A stretch of DNA of 64,000 nt from Rhodeus uyekii (Eukaryota > Chordata > Actinopteri > Cypriniformes > Acheilognathidae). The position numbers and the translations under genes are program-made. This document shows positions 21,664 through 33,815 of this stretch, piece after piece (the first letter of the stretch is position 1; the number at the start of each line of letters is the position of its first letter). The DNA lies in assembly GCA_037043235.1 (NCBI GenBank), contig JAWRVZ010000027.1:5023501-5087500 (forward strand). The letters run 5' to 3'. The notes below the pieces were generated by a model, which saw only the letters and a list, made by a program, of their open reading frames with translations, was not told the DNA's origin and did not search any database.

Positions 21664-24068
21664 ATGCACAAGACTTCATTTGACGAATGCCACATTAACA
21701 GTGCGAACTTGAACGAGATATGTTGCAATAAATCTCATGTTTATTTTATGGATCATCATTTCTCCCCTTGTGCTCTGCAGGAGAGCAGGTCTGCGTGGAG
21801 TCATGATGCCGAAGAAAATTCATCAAAACCACATGAAGGCCATATTTGGAACTTTCCAAAACTCTCTCCTATCCAACACCCCTATTCATCCTCTGCTGAT
21901 GTCAAACACCCTACGGATGAAACAAGAGACTCCCTGGACCACGCCAGCGCTACGGGAAGAGACAAGAGATGCAAGCTGTCAACTTCCTGCTTTTCAATGA
22001 GAGAGACACATGCACCCATAAACTTCAGCTCCATTAACGTCATGGAAGCAGGTGAGAGAACTCGTGTTTGGTGTAAATGAGGTATTGATTTGTATTGCTG
22101 AGAAACACTTAATCTAACCAGTCAATCATATTTTAGTCGATGTTGAAGAACATCTGTGTCAGATTTGGTTCTGTGTAAATGTGATTTATCACTTAGACAC
22201 TGATGTCAATGACTGACATCAATGAGAAGTACAGTTATTAATCAATTATTAGTGTTTTCCCTGCTCCTTAAAAAGAAAATGAACCCATAATTACAGTCAA
22301 CATTTCATGATTAATAAAGATTTAAAAAAAAATCATGTTTATTCTGATCATTTAAGGTCATTTAAATATTTGTATCAATCCAGTCCATCAAGAACACAAA
22401 AACGAAGGATTCTCAGATAAATGTGGACTTATGGTTATGGAAAAACACAAGAGTGGAGCAAATATAATCTTTGCTTATTGTTCATTGACAAAAACACAAT
22501 TATATATTTTAAGTATGGATGTGGTAGGATGTCTAACAGTATTATTATGTTTAACAGTGTGAAAATGTCTATAGGCTACATTAAAAAAAGAGAACTTCTC
22601 AGGAAAGTAATATTTTCTAGAGACCGCCAGTTGTTCTGTGAACTTGATTAAGTTTAAACTTTTACTAAGGAGCAGAAGAATTAAAAAAAGTCTAGAGTGG
22701 AAATTTTTATATTGTCTGAGGCTATGCTTTTCTGGGTCAAACAGATAAATCTGCCTCAGCCAAATTCTTATTCACACTAGTGAGTAAGTTCTACAAAACA
22801 TAGAGTAAGTAGTGAGGTGATATTGAAGGTGAGAGTTGAACAACGTTTTTGATATGAAGGACAATGGATGAAAGAAAATCCACATACACAGATCATTAGG
22901 AATCTAACAGTAGAAATCACACGACATGGATAATTAACTTGGTGATTAGTCTACCAACAGTCAGTTTGTGCCCATAGAGAATATTCTGAATTCTAAGTGC
23001 ACCGATTTATCACTGGGGGCTTAAACTTGCAGCAGAACATATTCAAGGATGTCATGCTGAATTTATATAGTCACAGTTTAGGCTTCAGAGAGATTATGCT
23101 ATTCAATGTTTAAAGGGATAGTTTGCCTAAAATTGAAATTTCTGTTGTCGTTTACTCACCCACACAGGTCCAAACCTGTAAGAATATCTTTCTTCTGCTG
23201 AACACAAAAGATATTTTGAAGAATGTTTGTGACTAAATAGTTGACGAGCCCCATTGACTTACAAAGTATTTTTTACCTTAGTCAATGGACCCCATCAACT
23301 GTTTGGTTACAAACATTCTTTAAAATATATTACTTTGTGTTCAGCAGAAGAAAGAAATTCATACAGGTTTTGAACAATTTGAGGGTGAGTACATTTTCAA
23401 TTTTGGGCGAACTATCCCTTTAATAGTTTTGGATGAGAGTTCTGTTCTCTGTCTAAACCAGAGAATTTGTATATTTTTTTTAAACAAATTTATCCATTTG
23501 GCTGATGCTTTTATCCAAAGTGACTTGCATTGCATTCAAGAAACATAGATATTGTAATCAGTTTTTGCTTTCCCTGGGATCGAACCCATGACCTTGATGT
23601 TGCAAGCATAGGAAAGTCATATATAATTGAAGCTGTGTACCTAAAGACGTCTATCTATCTGCATGCTTTCCAGGTGATTCCAGGTACAGCAGCGGGGAAG
23701 CAGGAGTGCAGGAGAGCGGCTGTTCTAGCAGTAAACGGGCACGTGCCGCTTTTACCTCTGCCCAGCTGCTTGAGCTGGAGAAGGAGTTTCACTTCAGCGC
23801 TTACCTGTGCCGCCCACGGAGACTTGAAATGGCCGCGGTGCTGAAGCTCACCGACCGCCAGATTAAAATCTGGTTCCAAAACCGTCGCATGAAGTATAAG
23901 AAAGACCATAAGGAAAAGTCAATGGCGAAGTCCTGTTTCTCCTGCCTGGAAACAGGTAACCAGCCCTTTGTGATTCGTGGCAGTGCAGCGGATACTCCAA
24001 TGGCATTAAAATTCCAGTACGAGAGACCATCAATGTCTGTGATGAACTGTGCTCAGAGCCACTGGTGA
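21664..24068 (+). CDS. hoxc3a: Homeobox protein Hox-C3a (2 exons)
   Basis: Hox paralogue group 3 transcription factor; hoxc3 is kept in some fishes and lost in mammals. CDS is join(21664..22051, 23674..24068), 260 residues. Donor AG|GTGAGA and acceptor TTTCCAG join in phase 1 to give VMEA-GDSRYSSG, in frame with the homeodomain (about 149-208). That domain is clearly Hox3: KRARAAFTSAQLLELEKEF, YLCRPRR and RRMKYKKDH. The start MHKTSFDECHI aligns with the Hox3 start MQKATYYD, and CALQ (36-39) recalls the Hox3 CSLQ motif. No canonical hexapeptide (family FPWMKE) is present; the nearest is IWNFPKL at 61-67. The tail is about 50 residues, so it lacks the long Hox3 C-terminus of the roughly 400-residue family. 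Homeodomain positions 23, 24 and 36 are derived (S, A, A for N, R, N). Confidence 0.95.
23110..23423. mobile_element. Palindromic MITE flanked by TTAA
   Basis: TTAAAGGGATAGTTTGCC at the left end is the near-exact inverted copy of GGGCGAACTATCCCTTTAA at the right. The whole 314-bp unit folds back on itself, with AACACAAAAGATATTTTGAA against TTAAAATATATTACTTTGTGTT inside. TTAA at both ends fits the target duplication of Kolobok or piggyBac-type DNA transposons. This is an abundant cyprinid family; the superfamily call is inference. Confidence 0.9.
23490..23622 (-). mobile_element. tRNA-derived SINE, antisense to hoxc3a
   Basis: On the minus strand, a B-box-like GGTTCGATCCC is followed by AGGGAAAGCAA and the tail AAGTCACTTTGGATAAAAGC. 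The same unit occurs at 36648-36797, 61405-61556 and 61611-61697, so it is an interspersed SINE family. This copy lacks a clear A box. Confidence 0.75.
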
Positions 24069-24965
24069 AACTACAGGAAATCCAACAGCTGGGGATTTCT
24101 GCTTTCAGAGTCCAGCACTAAAGAATAACTCACATGATGACAGTCAACCTCTGATATGTAAAATACTAATTATTTACAAAATAGCCTCTGTTCTGTTGCT
24201 GATCAGCTATTTTCCCCATTGTGACTCTCTCTGACATGATTTATATGTAAGGAAATTGAAGATTTATTGCCTCCAGATAATGATTTATATGAAAAGTTAA
24301 CTTGGAAGAGTTCAATAACCAAGTTCGCTTTGAACCAGATTACATGTTATCAGCTTGTACATGGTAAATCAGAGTTAATATCCATTGTGGTTAAACTGCT
24401 GTAGTAATATCTTTGCAAAGCGCCAAGATTTATTGCACGGATACAAGCCTATACTGGTACAAGTTTATCTCTTGGGCACAGAAAATATTATTTTAAAAGG
24501 GCATTGAAGATTTGGAATGGTCATTAACATCCGCTCAACGTTTGTAAGAGTGCAACATTTGTTATTACTCTAAAAACGATATGCTTTTCCCCCAAGGCAT
24601 GTGGTGAATCTTTCAACTTGAAATGTTGTTGATAATGGCCATGTTGAATCCACTGACTTGTTCTCCTATTATCAATGCTCTGGTAGAGTCTTTTTTGAAC
24701 TGAAAGTACTGTAAATATCATTGTTATGTCAATATCAGAATCCTTGCTTTGATTGTGTTTTGATTTGTTTTTACCCATTCATGTGGACGAAAGTGTAAAC
24801 ATGACAGAGCTGCAATGTAAAATGCTTATATGTTTCTAGTTCATACCACTTTTTTTGTAACTTGGCCATATTGGACTTAAAGCATGCGTTTTGAAACTGA
24901 AAAGTGGTTGCTTCAAACTAATTAAATCCCTTTGGATAGTCAATAAAGGTGACTATTGCATGTAA
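24069..24965 (+). other. hoxc3a 3' UTR
   Basis: Non-repetitive AT-rich sequence from the stop codon to the hexamer at 24942. The extent is inferred from the polyadenylation signal. Confidence 0.5.
24942..24947 (+). terminator. hoxc3a polyadenylation signal AATAAA
   Basis: AATAAA 874 bp after the stop codon, followed by a GTTGTTTTT stretch about 30 bp on, a typical downstream element. Confidence 0.5.
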
Positions 24966-26322
24966 AGCACATTATGTTGTTTTTCAGATCCTTCTTCTCA
25001 GAGTTTCTGATAGTGAATGTTAATTTAGCTTAAAAGTGCTTCTGTGAATTTCACTTTGATACTTTTCGAATTAGGCAATACTGTACTTTGTATTCTTAAT
25101 ACATAACCTTACATATATGCCTTCCTCCGCCTCCGCCTACCAACCTCGCAACATTAATCATTTAGACAAGTCGCTCTCTCTCTCTCTCTCAAGCAGATTC
25201 ACAACCGCTCAACCCGCTGGGCCTAATGACAGGCAGTGCGCTTCCCTTCCAACCTTCCAATGCTCTTCTTCAGTATGGGAGCCAAAGCGCAACCAGGGAA
25301 AACATATTTGGTTTTCTCCTTTCTCCTAAAAACAGAGTCTGTTATTGCATTTGAGCAAAATTGGACTAGAGCAATGTTACCGGTGAAGAAACCGAGGCTT
25401 GTGGGGACCGCCCCTGGCAGGGTGGGCGATAACTCATTTTGATTAATTATGTTTAATTAGGACGTCGCCGTGTGTCATTTTATAAGCTAAGCACGGAACC
25501 GCAAAATCTACCTTTTCAAAAATATTAACTTCAGCTGAAATTTGAACTAATTGAGCAATTTCAGTTTGGCCAATCTCAGTCATTCTGCATAAATCAATCT
25601 AGACCTAATATAATTAGTAGCTTAACTTAGTAACCTTGAGTGGTTCTCAACCCCGTTCCTGGAGGGTTTCAGGAATATCAGCAACATTGCACAATTAATC
25701 ATGGATTTAACTATATTCTCAACCTCGTTTCCGTTTATAGATTACAATGCAGCATTTGTAATCAAGAGGATGGAAATAGTCCTTTATTCCATTCATTTTG
25801 ATTAAAGGTACAAATGTTTCTGTAATGAATTGTTGAGGGTAAATCATAGATCTAAATAAATAATCTGATGCAGTAATTTGCAGATAAGTATGCGAACATG
25901 TCTTTATACGAGTGGCCGCGAGAGAATGGAACAGCGTCTGTGCTGTACTGCTGAACTTACCATTCATCACCATGCGGCACTGTTCCATATGCAAAATAGG
26001 AGTTGGCCTCCCGGTGGCCCCTTCAGTGCAACTAAACCGATGCTGAGTGCTTTGCTGTATTTAAACTGCATCTAACCTCGACTACTTGCTTAGTTACATG
26101 GAATAGAAAACTCCTAAACAGTCAGAGAATATTTGTAATAAATGATTATATATCTAGTACATGAATTACATTATTCTACAAACATTTTTATTAACTAAAA
26201 ATAATACAATTTTATATATATTTTATAAAACTGTTAATAAAATGTAAAGTAAACATATTAATGTATAAATCTATATACCATGTATAAATCTATAATATTT
26301 AAAATATGCTTCCTTTCCTTTC

Positions 26323-26323
<1 letters not shown>
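24966..26323. other. hoxc3a-hoxc1a intergenic, part 1
   Basis: No gene is supported. A unique GC-richer block at about 25115-25470 (CpGs, a short CT tract, then ATTAATTATGTTTAATTAGGACG) is a possible regulatory element. The rest is AT-rich. Confidence 0.45.
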
Positions 26324-26392
<69 letters not shown>

Positions 26393-26459
26393 TGTAAATA
26401 AAATCTTGAAAATGTATTTATGTTTGTAATTCTATATTAAAAGCATTTCCAGAAAGGGA

Positions 26460-26528
<69 letters not shown>

Positions 26529-26581
26529 TATAGATATAATCTTGATTAAATGTATTTATAAAACTCACACACGCACGCACG

Positions 26582-26645
<64 letters not shown>
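26324..26645. repeat. AT and AC microsatellite cluster
   Basis: Three arrays: AT at about 26325-26391 and 26461-26523, and a CACG/AC/AT compound at about 26568-26645. Each is followed or preceded by related AAAATGTATTTAT flanks, indicating local duplication. Confidence 0.9.
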
Positions 26646-26961
26646 ATATATATATGTGAGTTTAATAAATACACTTGATAAATACATATATACTTAATAT
26701 GTATAAAATACATATTAATAAAATATAAATATTATATATAATATTAATATTAATATATAATATTATTAATATTATATATTAATATAAATATACATATTAA
26801 GATAAATACATATATCGATAATAATAACTGACTAATAATAATAATAATAATTTGACTAATCAAGACTATGTTGGATGAAACATCCTTGAAACATGCCTTG
26901 CATGAAACATCTTATTAAGATCTTTAGATTTTCTTTGAAATTACAACCCAGATAATTCATA

Positions 26962-27887
26962 TTAAAGATCACCCAAAAATGAAAATTCTGTCATCCTTCA
27001 CTCAATCTCATGACGTTCCAAACCCATAACAATTTAATTCATCTTCGAAACACAAATGAAGGGGATCTAATATGCAAAATTCACTTTTACATGATTGGCA
27101 CATAAATGTGTGTTGGTAGTTTCTACACAACAATACAGGTAAAAATACACACACTCATTTTTCAAAATTCTCATGAATCATAAACATTGTCTCGGAATAA
27201 GCCATTTGCAGCTTAAATGAAATTGACTGTATTTATGTGAACTTTGTCTGTTTGTGACATAACCTCATAACTGTCTCTTGACAGTTTCTGTGCAATAACA
27301 CGTGAAAGAGAGATTATTTCAATACTCACAGGATGTACTGTTTGACATCCAGCTTTCTGTGTGCGTGCTTTGGATGTGTGCTCAGAAAAATATATATCAG
27401 AAGTTTAGACTGATATATGGCTTTAAAACGCAAGAACGGCAATGTCATCGTTAGTAAAAATCCATGCGACTCCAGTGGTTTAACCTCAATTAATAAAACA
27501 ATCTCCATCACATGTTTACGCAACAACTTCTGCTCTGGCTTAACACAGTATGCGCTGTGATGCTCTAGTGAATGCACGTTGGAGATTAATATTTACTAAA
27601 TAAAGTGGTAAATTATGTTTTTTGTGCAAACAAAGCACTCGCGTCACAACATAAAACTGAGGTTAAACCATTGAAGTCACATGGATTACTTAGATTATTT
27701 TTTTACTACCTTTCTAAGGCTTGAAAGTGGTAATTGCATACTGTCAGTGGATAAACAGAAAGCTTTCAGATTAAAAATATCGTCATTTGAATGTCAAACA
27801 TGAGTGACAGTCTTAGAGGGTTTGGAATGATGTGAGGGTGAGAAAATGATGACAGAATTTTCATTTTTGGGTGAACTAACCCCTTAA
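26962..27887. mobile_element. Long palindromic MITE of the TTAA family
   Basis: The left end TTAAAGATCACCCAAAAATG is the inverted copy of the right end CATTTTTGGGTGAACTAACCCCTTAA. The termini match the family at 23110-23423, but this copy is 926 bp because of a long interior that itself contains inverted segments (for example GTGGTTTAACCTCA near 27475 against TGAGGTTAAACCATTG near 27658). No transposase reading frame is seen, so it is non-autonomous. Confidence 0.75.
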
Positions 27888-28857
27888 TATAATATTAATG
27901 AATTCAACAAGAGAGAAACTCAGTAGGCTCATGCACTTGAGAGGCTCATGCACTTGTGATTAGACTGACCATTGAACAACATCAGCACCAATTTTTAAAA
28001 TAGACACCCTCCAGTGTTTCAGCGATTTAGCCACAGATGGTAAATCTGCTTGTGGACTAAGAAGAATCAAGATCTAATTTAAACATTGCACTGTGTGAGC
28101 TTTAGTTCACAGAAAAGAGAACAGCACAACGGGTCCACTACATTCCTATATCCATCATTGAGCTCAGTGTGTAATTAATTTGCAGAAAATCAGCTGCAGA
28201 GAAATTCCTCTTTGAGTGTTCAGGAGAAAAAAAGATTTACTGGACTGACTTGAAGAGAGAAGAAGAGAAGAGAAGAGAGATAGATGGAGTCTGCGTTGGA
28301 TTCTTTACATTCTTGTGTGCATGGGCTGACCAGCCATGATTTACGAGCACATTAAGGAGCATTACACGACCCCTGGCAAAGATCACAGAGGATGAGAGAG
28401 CTTGCTCTGGCCACTCACACAATAAAAAGACCTATTTTTAAGCATTTAAAACCACACAGGGTGCACTGCGCAAACTCTCCACACTACATGACTGAATTGA
28501 TCCAAAGCTGTCTTTGATATAATTCAAGATCATCTTCAACATGATATATATCACAATGACAGATTTCCATTGCTGATGCATTGCTATACAACATGTAGAG
28601 AGAGAGAGAAAAAATAAAGCTATGAGATCTTGTCACCTGTTTCTTACAGTGTGATATTGAAGTTCTACCCGATACCAATAATTATCATTGATGGTATTTT
28701 GATGTTATGGCTGATATTAAAATGCTTTATAAAGTATTGGGGGGAATTATGCTATTTTGCGGATAAGTGATTTTAGGAATCACAAAATTATATAAATATA
28801 TATATATATAAAAATCCGGAAAATGTATTTATAAAACTCAAATTTATATGTGATATT

Positions 28858-28936
28858 GGATATTGTTTTTTTCGCATCTCAGTCCATTTCTTTTCATCTA
28901 AAGGTCAATTCTTCCAAATTGCCAATTTTTTTCCCC
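28858..28936 (+). repeat. Local direct repeat, copy 1
   Basis: About 80 bp from GGATATTG through CAGTCCATTTCTTTTCATCT and CAATTCTTCCAAATT recurs at 29618-29701 with few changes. Confidence 0.85.
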
Positions 28937-28937
28937 A

Positions 28938-28971
<34 letters not shown>

Positions 28972-29617
28972 TTTATATACTTTATATACTTTTAGTGCTG
29001 TATATAAAACTCATTTTATGAAATTACAACCCAGAAAATTCATATTAAATGAATAGATCACCCAAAAATTACTCAATTTGCTTTACTCAATCTCATGACA
29101 TTACATGAAACATTGTGAAAAAGAAATGTATTTTGACATCATGCAAAGATTATTAAATTGCTATTAAAGAATACATATTTGAATGGTAAAGATAATCTAA
29201 AGGTAATAAAGGCATGCACATTTAAATATCCAATATCGGCCAATCCATATCTAATGTGAATAAATTGTGATTCTGAAATAAAATTCAATTTCAGCTCATT
29301 TTACTCTAACCTGTTCATATATCATTCATCACTAATACTACAACTTTAATTTCTTTAGTGTAAATAGAAATGGTTAGAATGAAAGCTTTCTGTTTGAATG
29401 CATAATGGTAGATTTCATTGAGAAATATAACAAAAAACAGAGGTTAGTGTGGTGTCTGAACACTGAATACACACCATGCCACACTTTCTCCACACACAGA
29501 CAGAGCAACCCATCAGCATCAATATCCCCATGAGGAAATCATCATTACAACTCTGCAACCTCATTATTGACATCAACTAATTACACTCATACACCTTGCA
29601 ATTTTACCAGTCTAACT

Positions 29618-29701
29618 GGATATTGCTTTCTTTTTATTCGCATCTAAGTCCATTTCTTTTCATCTAAAGGTCAATTCTTCCAAATTCCCAATTTTTTCCC
29701 C
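29618..29701 (+). repeat. Local direct repeat, copy 2
   Basis: Second copy of the unit at 28858-28936, same orientation, 760 bp apart. It shares the segment AAGTCCATTTCTTTTCATCT with two or three mismatches overall in the core. Confidence 0.85.
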
Positions 29702-30309
29702 CTCAATAGGGTCACGCATTGATCCAAAGCACTAACCTAGACTGAGTGCACTAACAGACTCCCATCAGACGCTCATCATATTCACATCCCGAATGAGATT
29801 ATGGCGCACGCTCCAAATAAGTTCATCCTGGGAATCTTTGAAAAATAGGCAGAAAGGCCCAGCACAACACACATACATCACATTCCAGATTTAGTTAGTA
29901 ATCCCACAATCTAGTTAAGAATCTGGAAATTGGATCGAATCAATTAATTCCACAGTCAATTTGCATAAGAGATGGTCCACTGGCCATTAAAATCCACAAT
30001 TTGTCTTCAAACATCTCGTGGCCTACTACAATTTTAGAAATTAGAAGATACAACATTATTTATTATGATGAAATATAGGCCCTTTACCCATTAAATAGGA
30101 GAATATCAAGCTCTGTGACCACACTTTACCGTACAGACTCTCATTAAGAATTTAAAAACGCTGGACCTTATGCTTACATAGGTAATCACCAGGTAGTAGA
30201 TTCATAGTTCTCTTCCGAAGCATGAATCAATAGTCATTTAAAGCGCTTTATTAAGCGGCTCAAACACAAGCTGTGTTCAGAACTCTTCTAATCATAAACA
30301 AGGTGCTGA

Positions 30310-30700
30310 CTCCGTATGTGTGACCTTTGGCAAATCCAGTTCATTCTTTTCCATTAACCTTCCCAGCTTTGCCATTCCTCTCTCGCTCTCTGTCTCTCCG
30401 GGGGAGTTTTCCTCTCAGTCAAAGCCGCTCCCAGTGCTTGTTGCTCAGAGGGATTGTTAAGTATCAATTCCTAGTGTCACCTTTGTGGGTTTTATTTATT
30501 TGTCGGCCTGCTGGTATGGAACACAGCGCAGGCATCACTCAGGTAGATGGATTATAATTCACCTGCAAGCCCTCATCAATCTCCACAATTTGACTTCCTG
30601 CATCACGTACAACTGTTACTGTCATATTAAAGCACTGCATTATAAAGATCAATGGCTTTTTAAATACGCTCCAGCTAAAGGTGATTGGTGACATTAAATG
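30310..30700. promoter_or_regulatory. Candidate enhancer between hoxc3a and hoxc1a
   Basis: Non-repetitive block with TTTTATTTATTTG (Cdx/Hox), GATGGATTATAATTC, CTCATCAATCTCC (PBX/HOX-like GATTGATG on the minus strand), and AAGGTGATTGGTGACATT. This homeodomain-site density is higher than in the neighbouring sequence. Inference only. Confidence 0.3.
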
Positions 30701-31599
30701 GAGAAAAAAGGCTGATGACTGTCACACAGATGAGAAGCCTCACAAACTTGATGAGGGTTCCTACAAAACAATTACCATAACATACACTCTGATGTTCAGG
30801 ATTAATCAAATTGCTTGTTTCCAACTTATTCTACCACTTATGGTTTCAGAAAAGCAGCTCTCAGTTCAACAAAAGCATGACATCTTCATGGAGAAGGTTT
30901 TCAAACAAGCTTTCTTTCACAGCGCAATCGAGGAGAAGAGGCATATGGTTGTGCAGTGACACGTTTTCCTTTCTACCGACTGTTTAACCCTGCTAATGTC
31001 GCCCAGTAAGGAGCTCCAGAGGCACTGGAGATTGTATGACAGATGGCTTATTGTCACTTTGTTTGGGTTGCTGCCTGCTGGGCTCAAGAAGGAAGTGAAG
31101 ACCGGAAGCATTCATATTCTTACCGCCATATAATACACTAAGCGAAGTACACAGGACAGAGCTGTTTCTGCACATGCCTGCTGGGATCTCTGTGTGACTG
31201 TGAGAATCAGTACTGCATCCCATTAACACACACCTGGTCACTGTGTACTCTGTTCCTGTGCAAAAAACAACAGTTTTGTCACAAGTGGCGACACTTCATA
31301 TTGATGTCTACTTGGAGATGATCAAATAAGCAGTTCATTAGAGAGCACTAAAATTGTCTCTGGAAGAATGTAATGCAAGTTTCTCTTCAAAATACAACGA
31401 CAGATATCCAAGGTCAATGGATTAAATAAAAAAACACCTGAAGAGAAAAAGTGAAAGGTATGAATTCAGCTTCTTACAATGATACTGATACACTCTTAGC
31501 AAAAAAAGTTCAAAAAAGGGGTACAACAGCTTGTCAGTGGGGCAGAGCCTTAACATACGCATTGCTGCTTTAAAGGCTTACAGGAAATTTCACAATCAT

Positions 31600-31700
31600 G
31601 AATTACTCACCCTCATGTCGTTCCAGATTTTAAGATATTTTTGATGAAATTTGAGAGCTTTCTGACTCTTGAGATATTATGGGTGAAATATCCCTTTAAG
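31600..31700. mobile_element. Degenerate TTAA-MITE fragment
   Basis: TTACTCACCCTCATGTCGTTCC and GGGTGAAATATCCCTTTAA are the inner and outer pieces of the same palindromic family as 23110-23423, here shortened to about 100 bp. Confidence 0.6.
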
Positions 31701-31762
31701 TTCATGATTACACGACAATGATGTACTAAAATTGTTTTTCCTTTGTATTGTAGGGGATTTAT

Positions 31763-32368
31763 AGACCCGTGGACCAGATATGTTGAATGAAGACCAAGAG
31801 TCAGAAGTGCAGTCAATAGAAGACATTTTAGTGAAGTTTAGTTTGCAGTTTCATCAGCAGAAGCTTCAGGTCTCACAAGGAGTTCGTAGGCCGCCCCACA
31901 TACAATAACATTGTTACAGCAATTATACTCTAACAGAGGATACTAACCACGTCATTACTGGAGGTTAAATGAGTGCAGACAGTCTGAAGCATATCTTCGT
32001 TGATCACATGGTTGACGGGTTAGTGACCTTCCACGTGCCTTGTCGAGAACAACAAGTCATTTCGTCTCCTTATGGTGCCAGTTAATCACCTCACCAATAC
32101 AGATCATATTAACACACACACACACACACAGCTTCTCCAAGGCTCAGGGTCCAACTATCAACAGAGAGAATGCCCAAAACATACTGATAACATGTTCTGG
32201 TGAGACGTGCCGACAATATTCATAACTATTCTATGGAAAACTACAGAAAAGCAAAGATAGGCTTTAACTAATAAAAATCCCTAATTTGATTATAAGTCAC
32301 TCTTTACAAATCATTCAAATAAGAAAAAGAAAAGAATATATATACAAGTGGCAATGGATTTCCAAATC
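31763..32368. repeat. Interspersed repeat, copy A (LTR-like)
   Basis: A roughly 605-bp segment starting AGACCCGTGGACCAGATATG that recurs with high identity at 54339-55040, same orientation. It includes a CA microsatellite, at the same place in both copies. No coding capacity is seen. Length and lack of terminal inverted repeats would fit a solo LTR in minus orientation, but TG...CA ends and a target duplication are not secure. Confidence 0.75.
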
Positions 32369-33577
32369 ATCCCCACAGTATTTTTTGCATACAGACGACA
32401 AAGTTGTCAAAATGATCCCTGTTCACACGAATCTGTGAAAACTACTAAAAGTATGTATTATTCATGGGAGAGATATCACATGACCCCACAGTTTTCACAA
32501 ATATGCATTTTTGAAGTTTACATAGAGACAATAACCGTATCACCTTATTTAAAAGTATCACCCATTTTCAAAATTTTGTATTTTGAGGTCCCCAAAACGC
32601 CACTGTCATGTAAATAAATGGTCACCTAAAAGGTTTTCCATTTTTTGTTGAAAAAATGACTGACCAAGTGATAAGCTGTTGTACATAAAATTAATTAATA
32701 TTAATTAGTATTCCTGTTTTTACTATATTTTTTATCAAATGCAAATAAATCTATTTTTAACGAAAATGTTGTGGGGAAATTGCTTTATGCATCTTAATTG
32801 AATGTATTGCTGTCTGGTTTGATATTACAAAGCACATACATACACACACACACACACATACATACATCATATAAAAAAATAACACTATAATAATATAATA
32901 AAATGCAAATATAACACTTTAGTGATAATGCTAATGGAATGCAGCAAAATCTCTTTTCCTATATGGCAAATGGCATTTGAGATTTGCAGTTGCCCAATCC
33001 GTGTGTCTCATCCCGATTACTCGCTCACATGCGAACTGTATGGACTGAGCCTAAACGTTTCGGGACTTTGGGATTAATCAACAAACAGAAGCATTTACAC
33101 TTGACTACATCTTGTACACGTCTCTAACCGCATCCACCTCTTACATCTGTCTCAAATGCATCTTGGAGAGGACTTGGTATTTTCAAGATTAGATTGCTAT
33201 TAGTAAAAATACATGAAGTGACCAAGTCTAAAAACTCTCTAAAAGTGCTTGTTGTGCTCTGTTACCAGTTGTCTTGCTGTCGCTTGAGTAAAATGCACCA
33301 CTGCAAGTTTAAACAATCCCCCTGTCAGCACTGTGCTCAATCAATTACTGCTGTTGATGTTATCAATGGCTTCATCTTCCCTGTCGGTATCCCTCTATCA
33401 CTCATTTTTTCTGTATTGCTCTTTCTTACTCAATTTGTATTTCCCTCTCAGCCTTTCTTTTTGTCTGTCTATATAAATATTTTTTTTGCATTTGGCAGAT
33501 GTTGTTATCCATATGGCACAGCACTCATGTTTAACAGTTCATGCCTTCCTTGGGAATCAAATCCATGATCTAGAAGT

Positions 33578-33578
<1 letters not shown>
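32369..33578. other. Intergenic sequence after repeat copy A
   Basis: No gene is supported. 32395-32650 (GACGACAAAGTTGTCAAAAT; later CCCCAAAACGCCACTGTCATG) has the feel of another degenerate DNA-transposon repeat, and a degraded tRNA-SINE piece appears at about 33485-33575 (GGGAATCAAATCCATGATCT). Confidence 0.4.

Positions 33579-33815
<237 letters not shown>

Larger units (their letters stand above)
22052..23673 (+). other. hoxc3a intron
   Basis: A 1622-bp intron with GT/AG borders. Its 3' half is repeat-derived: a palindromic MITE (23110-23423) and an antisense tRNA-SINE (about 23490-23622) ending about 50 bp from the acceptor. The 5' half is AT-rich with no clear feature. Confidence 0.95.
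27888..31570. other. hoxc3a-hoxc1a intergenic, part 2
   Basis: No gene is supported. A TA microsatellite lies at 28938-28971. A partial MITE end with its flank is at 29018-29100, and an 80-bp direct repeat is at 28858/29618. A unique block at 30310-30700 is listed separately. Short open frames show no domains. Confidence 0.5.
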
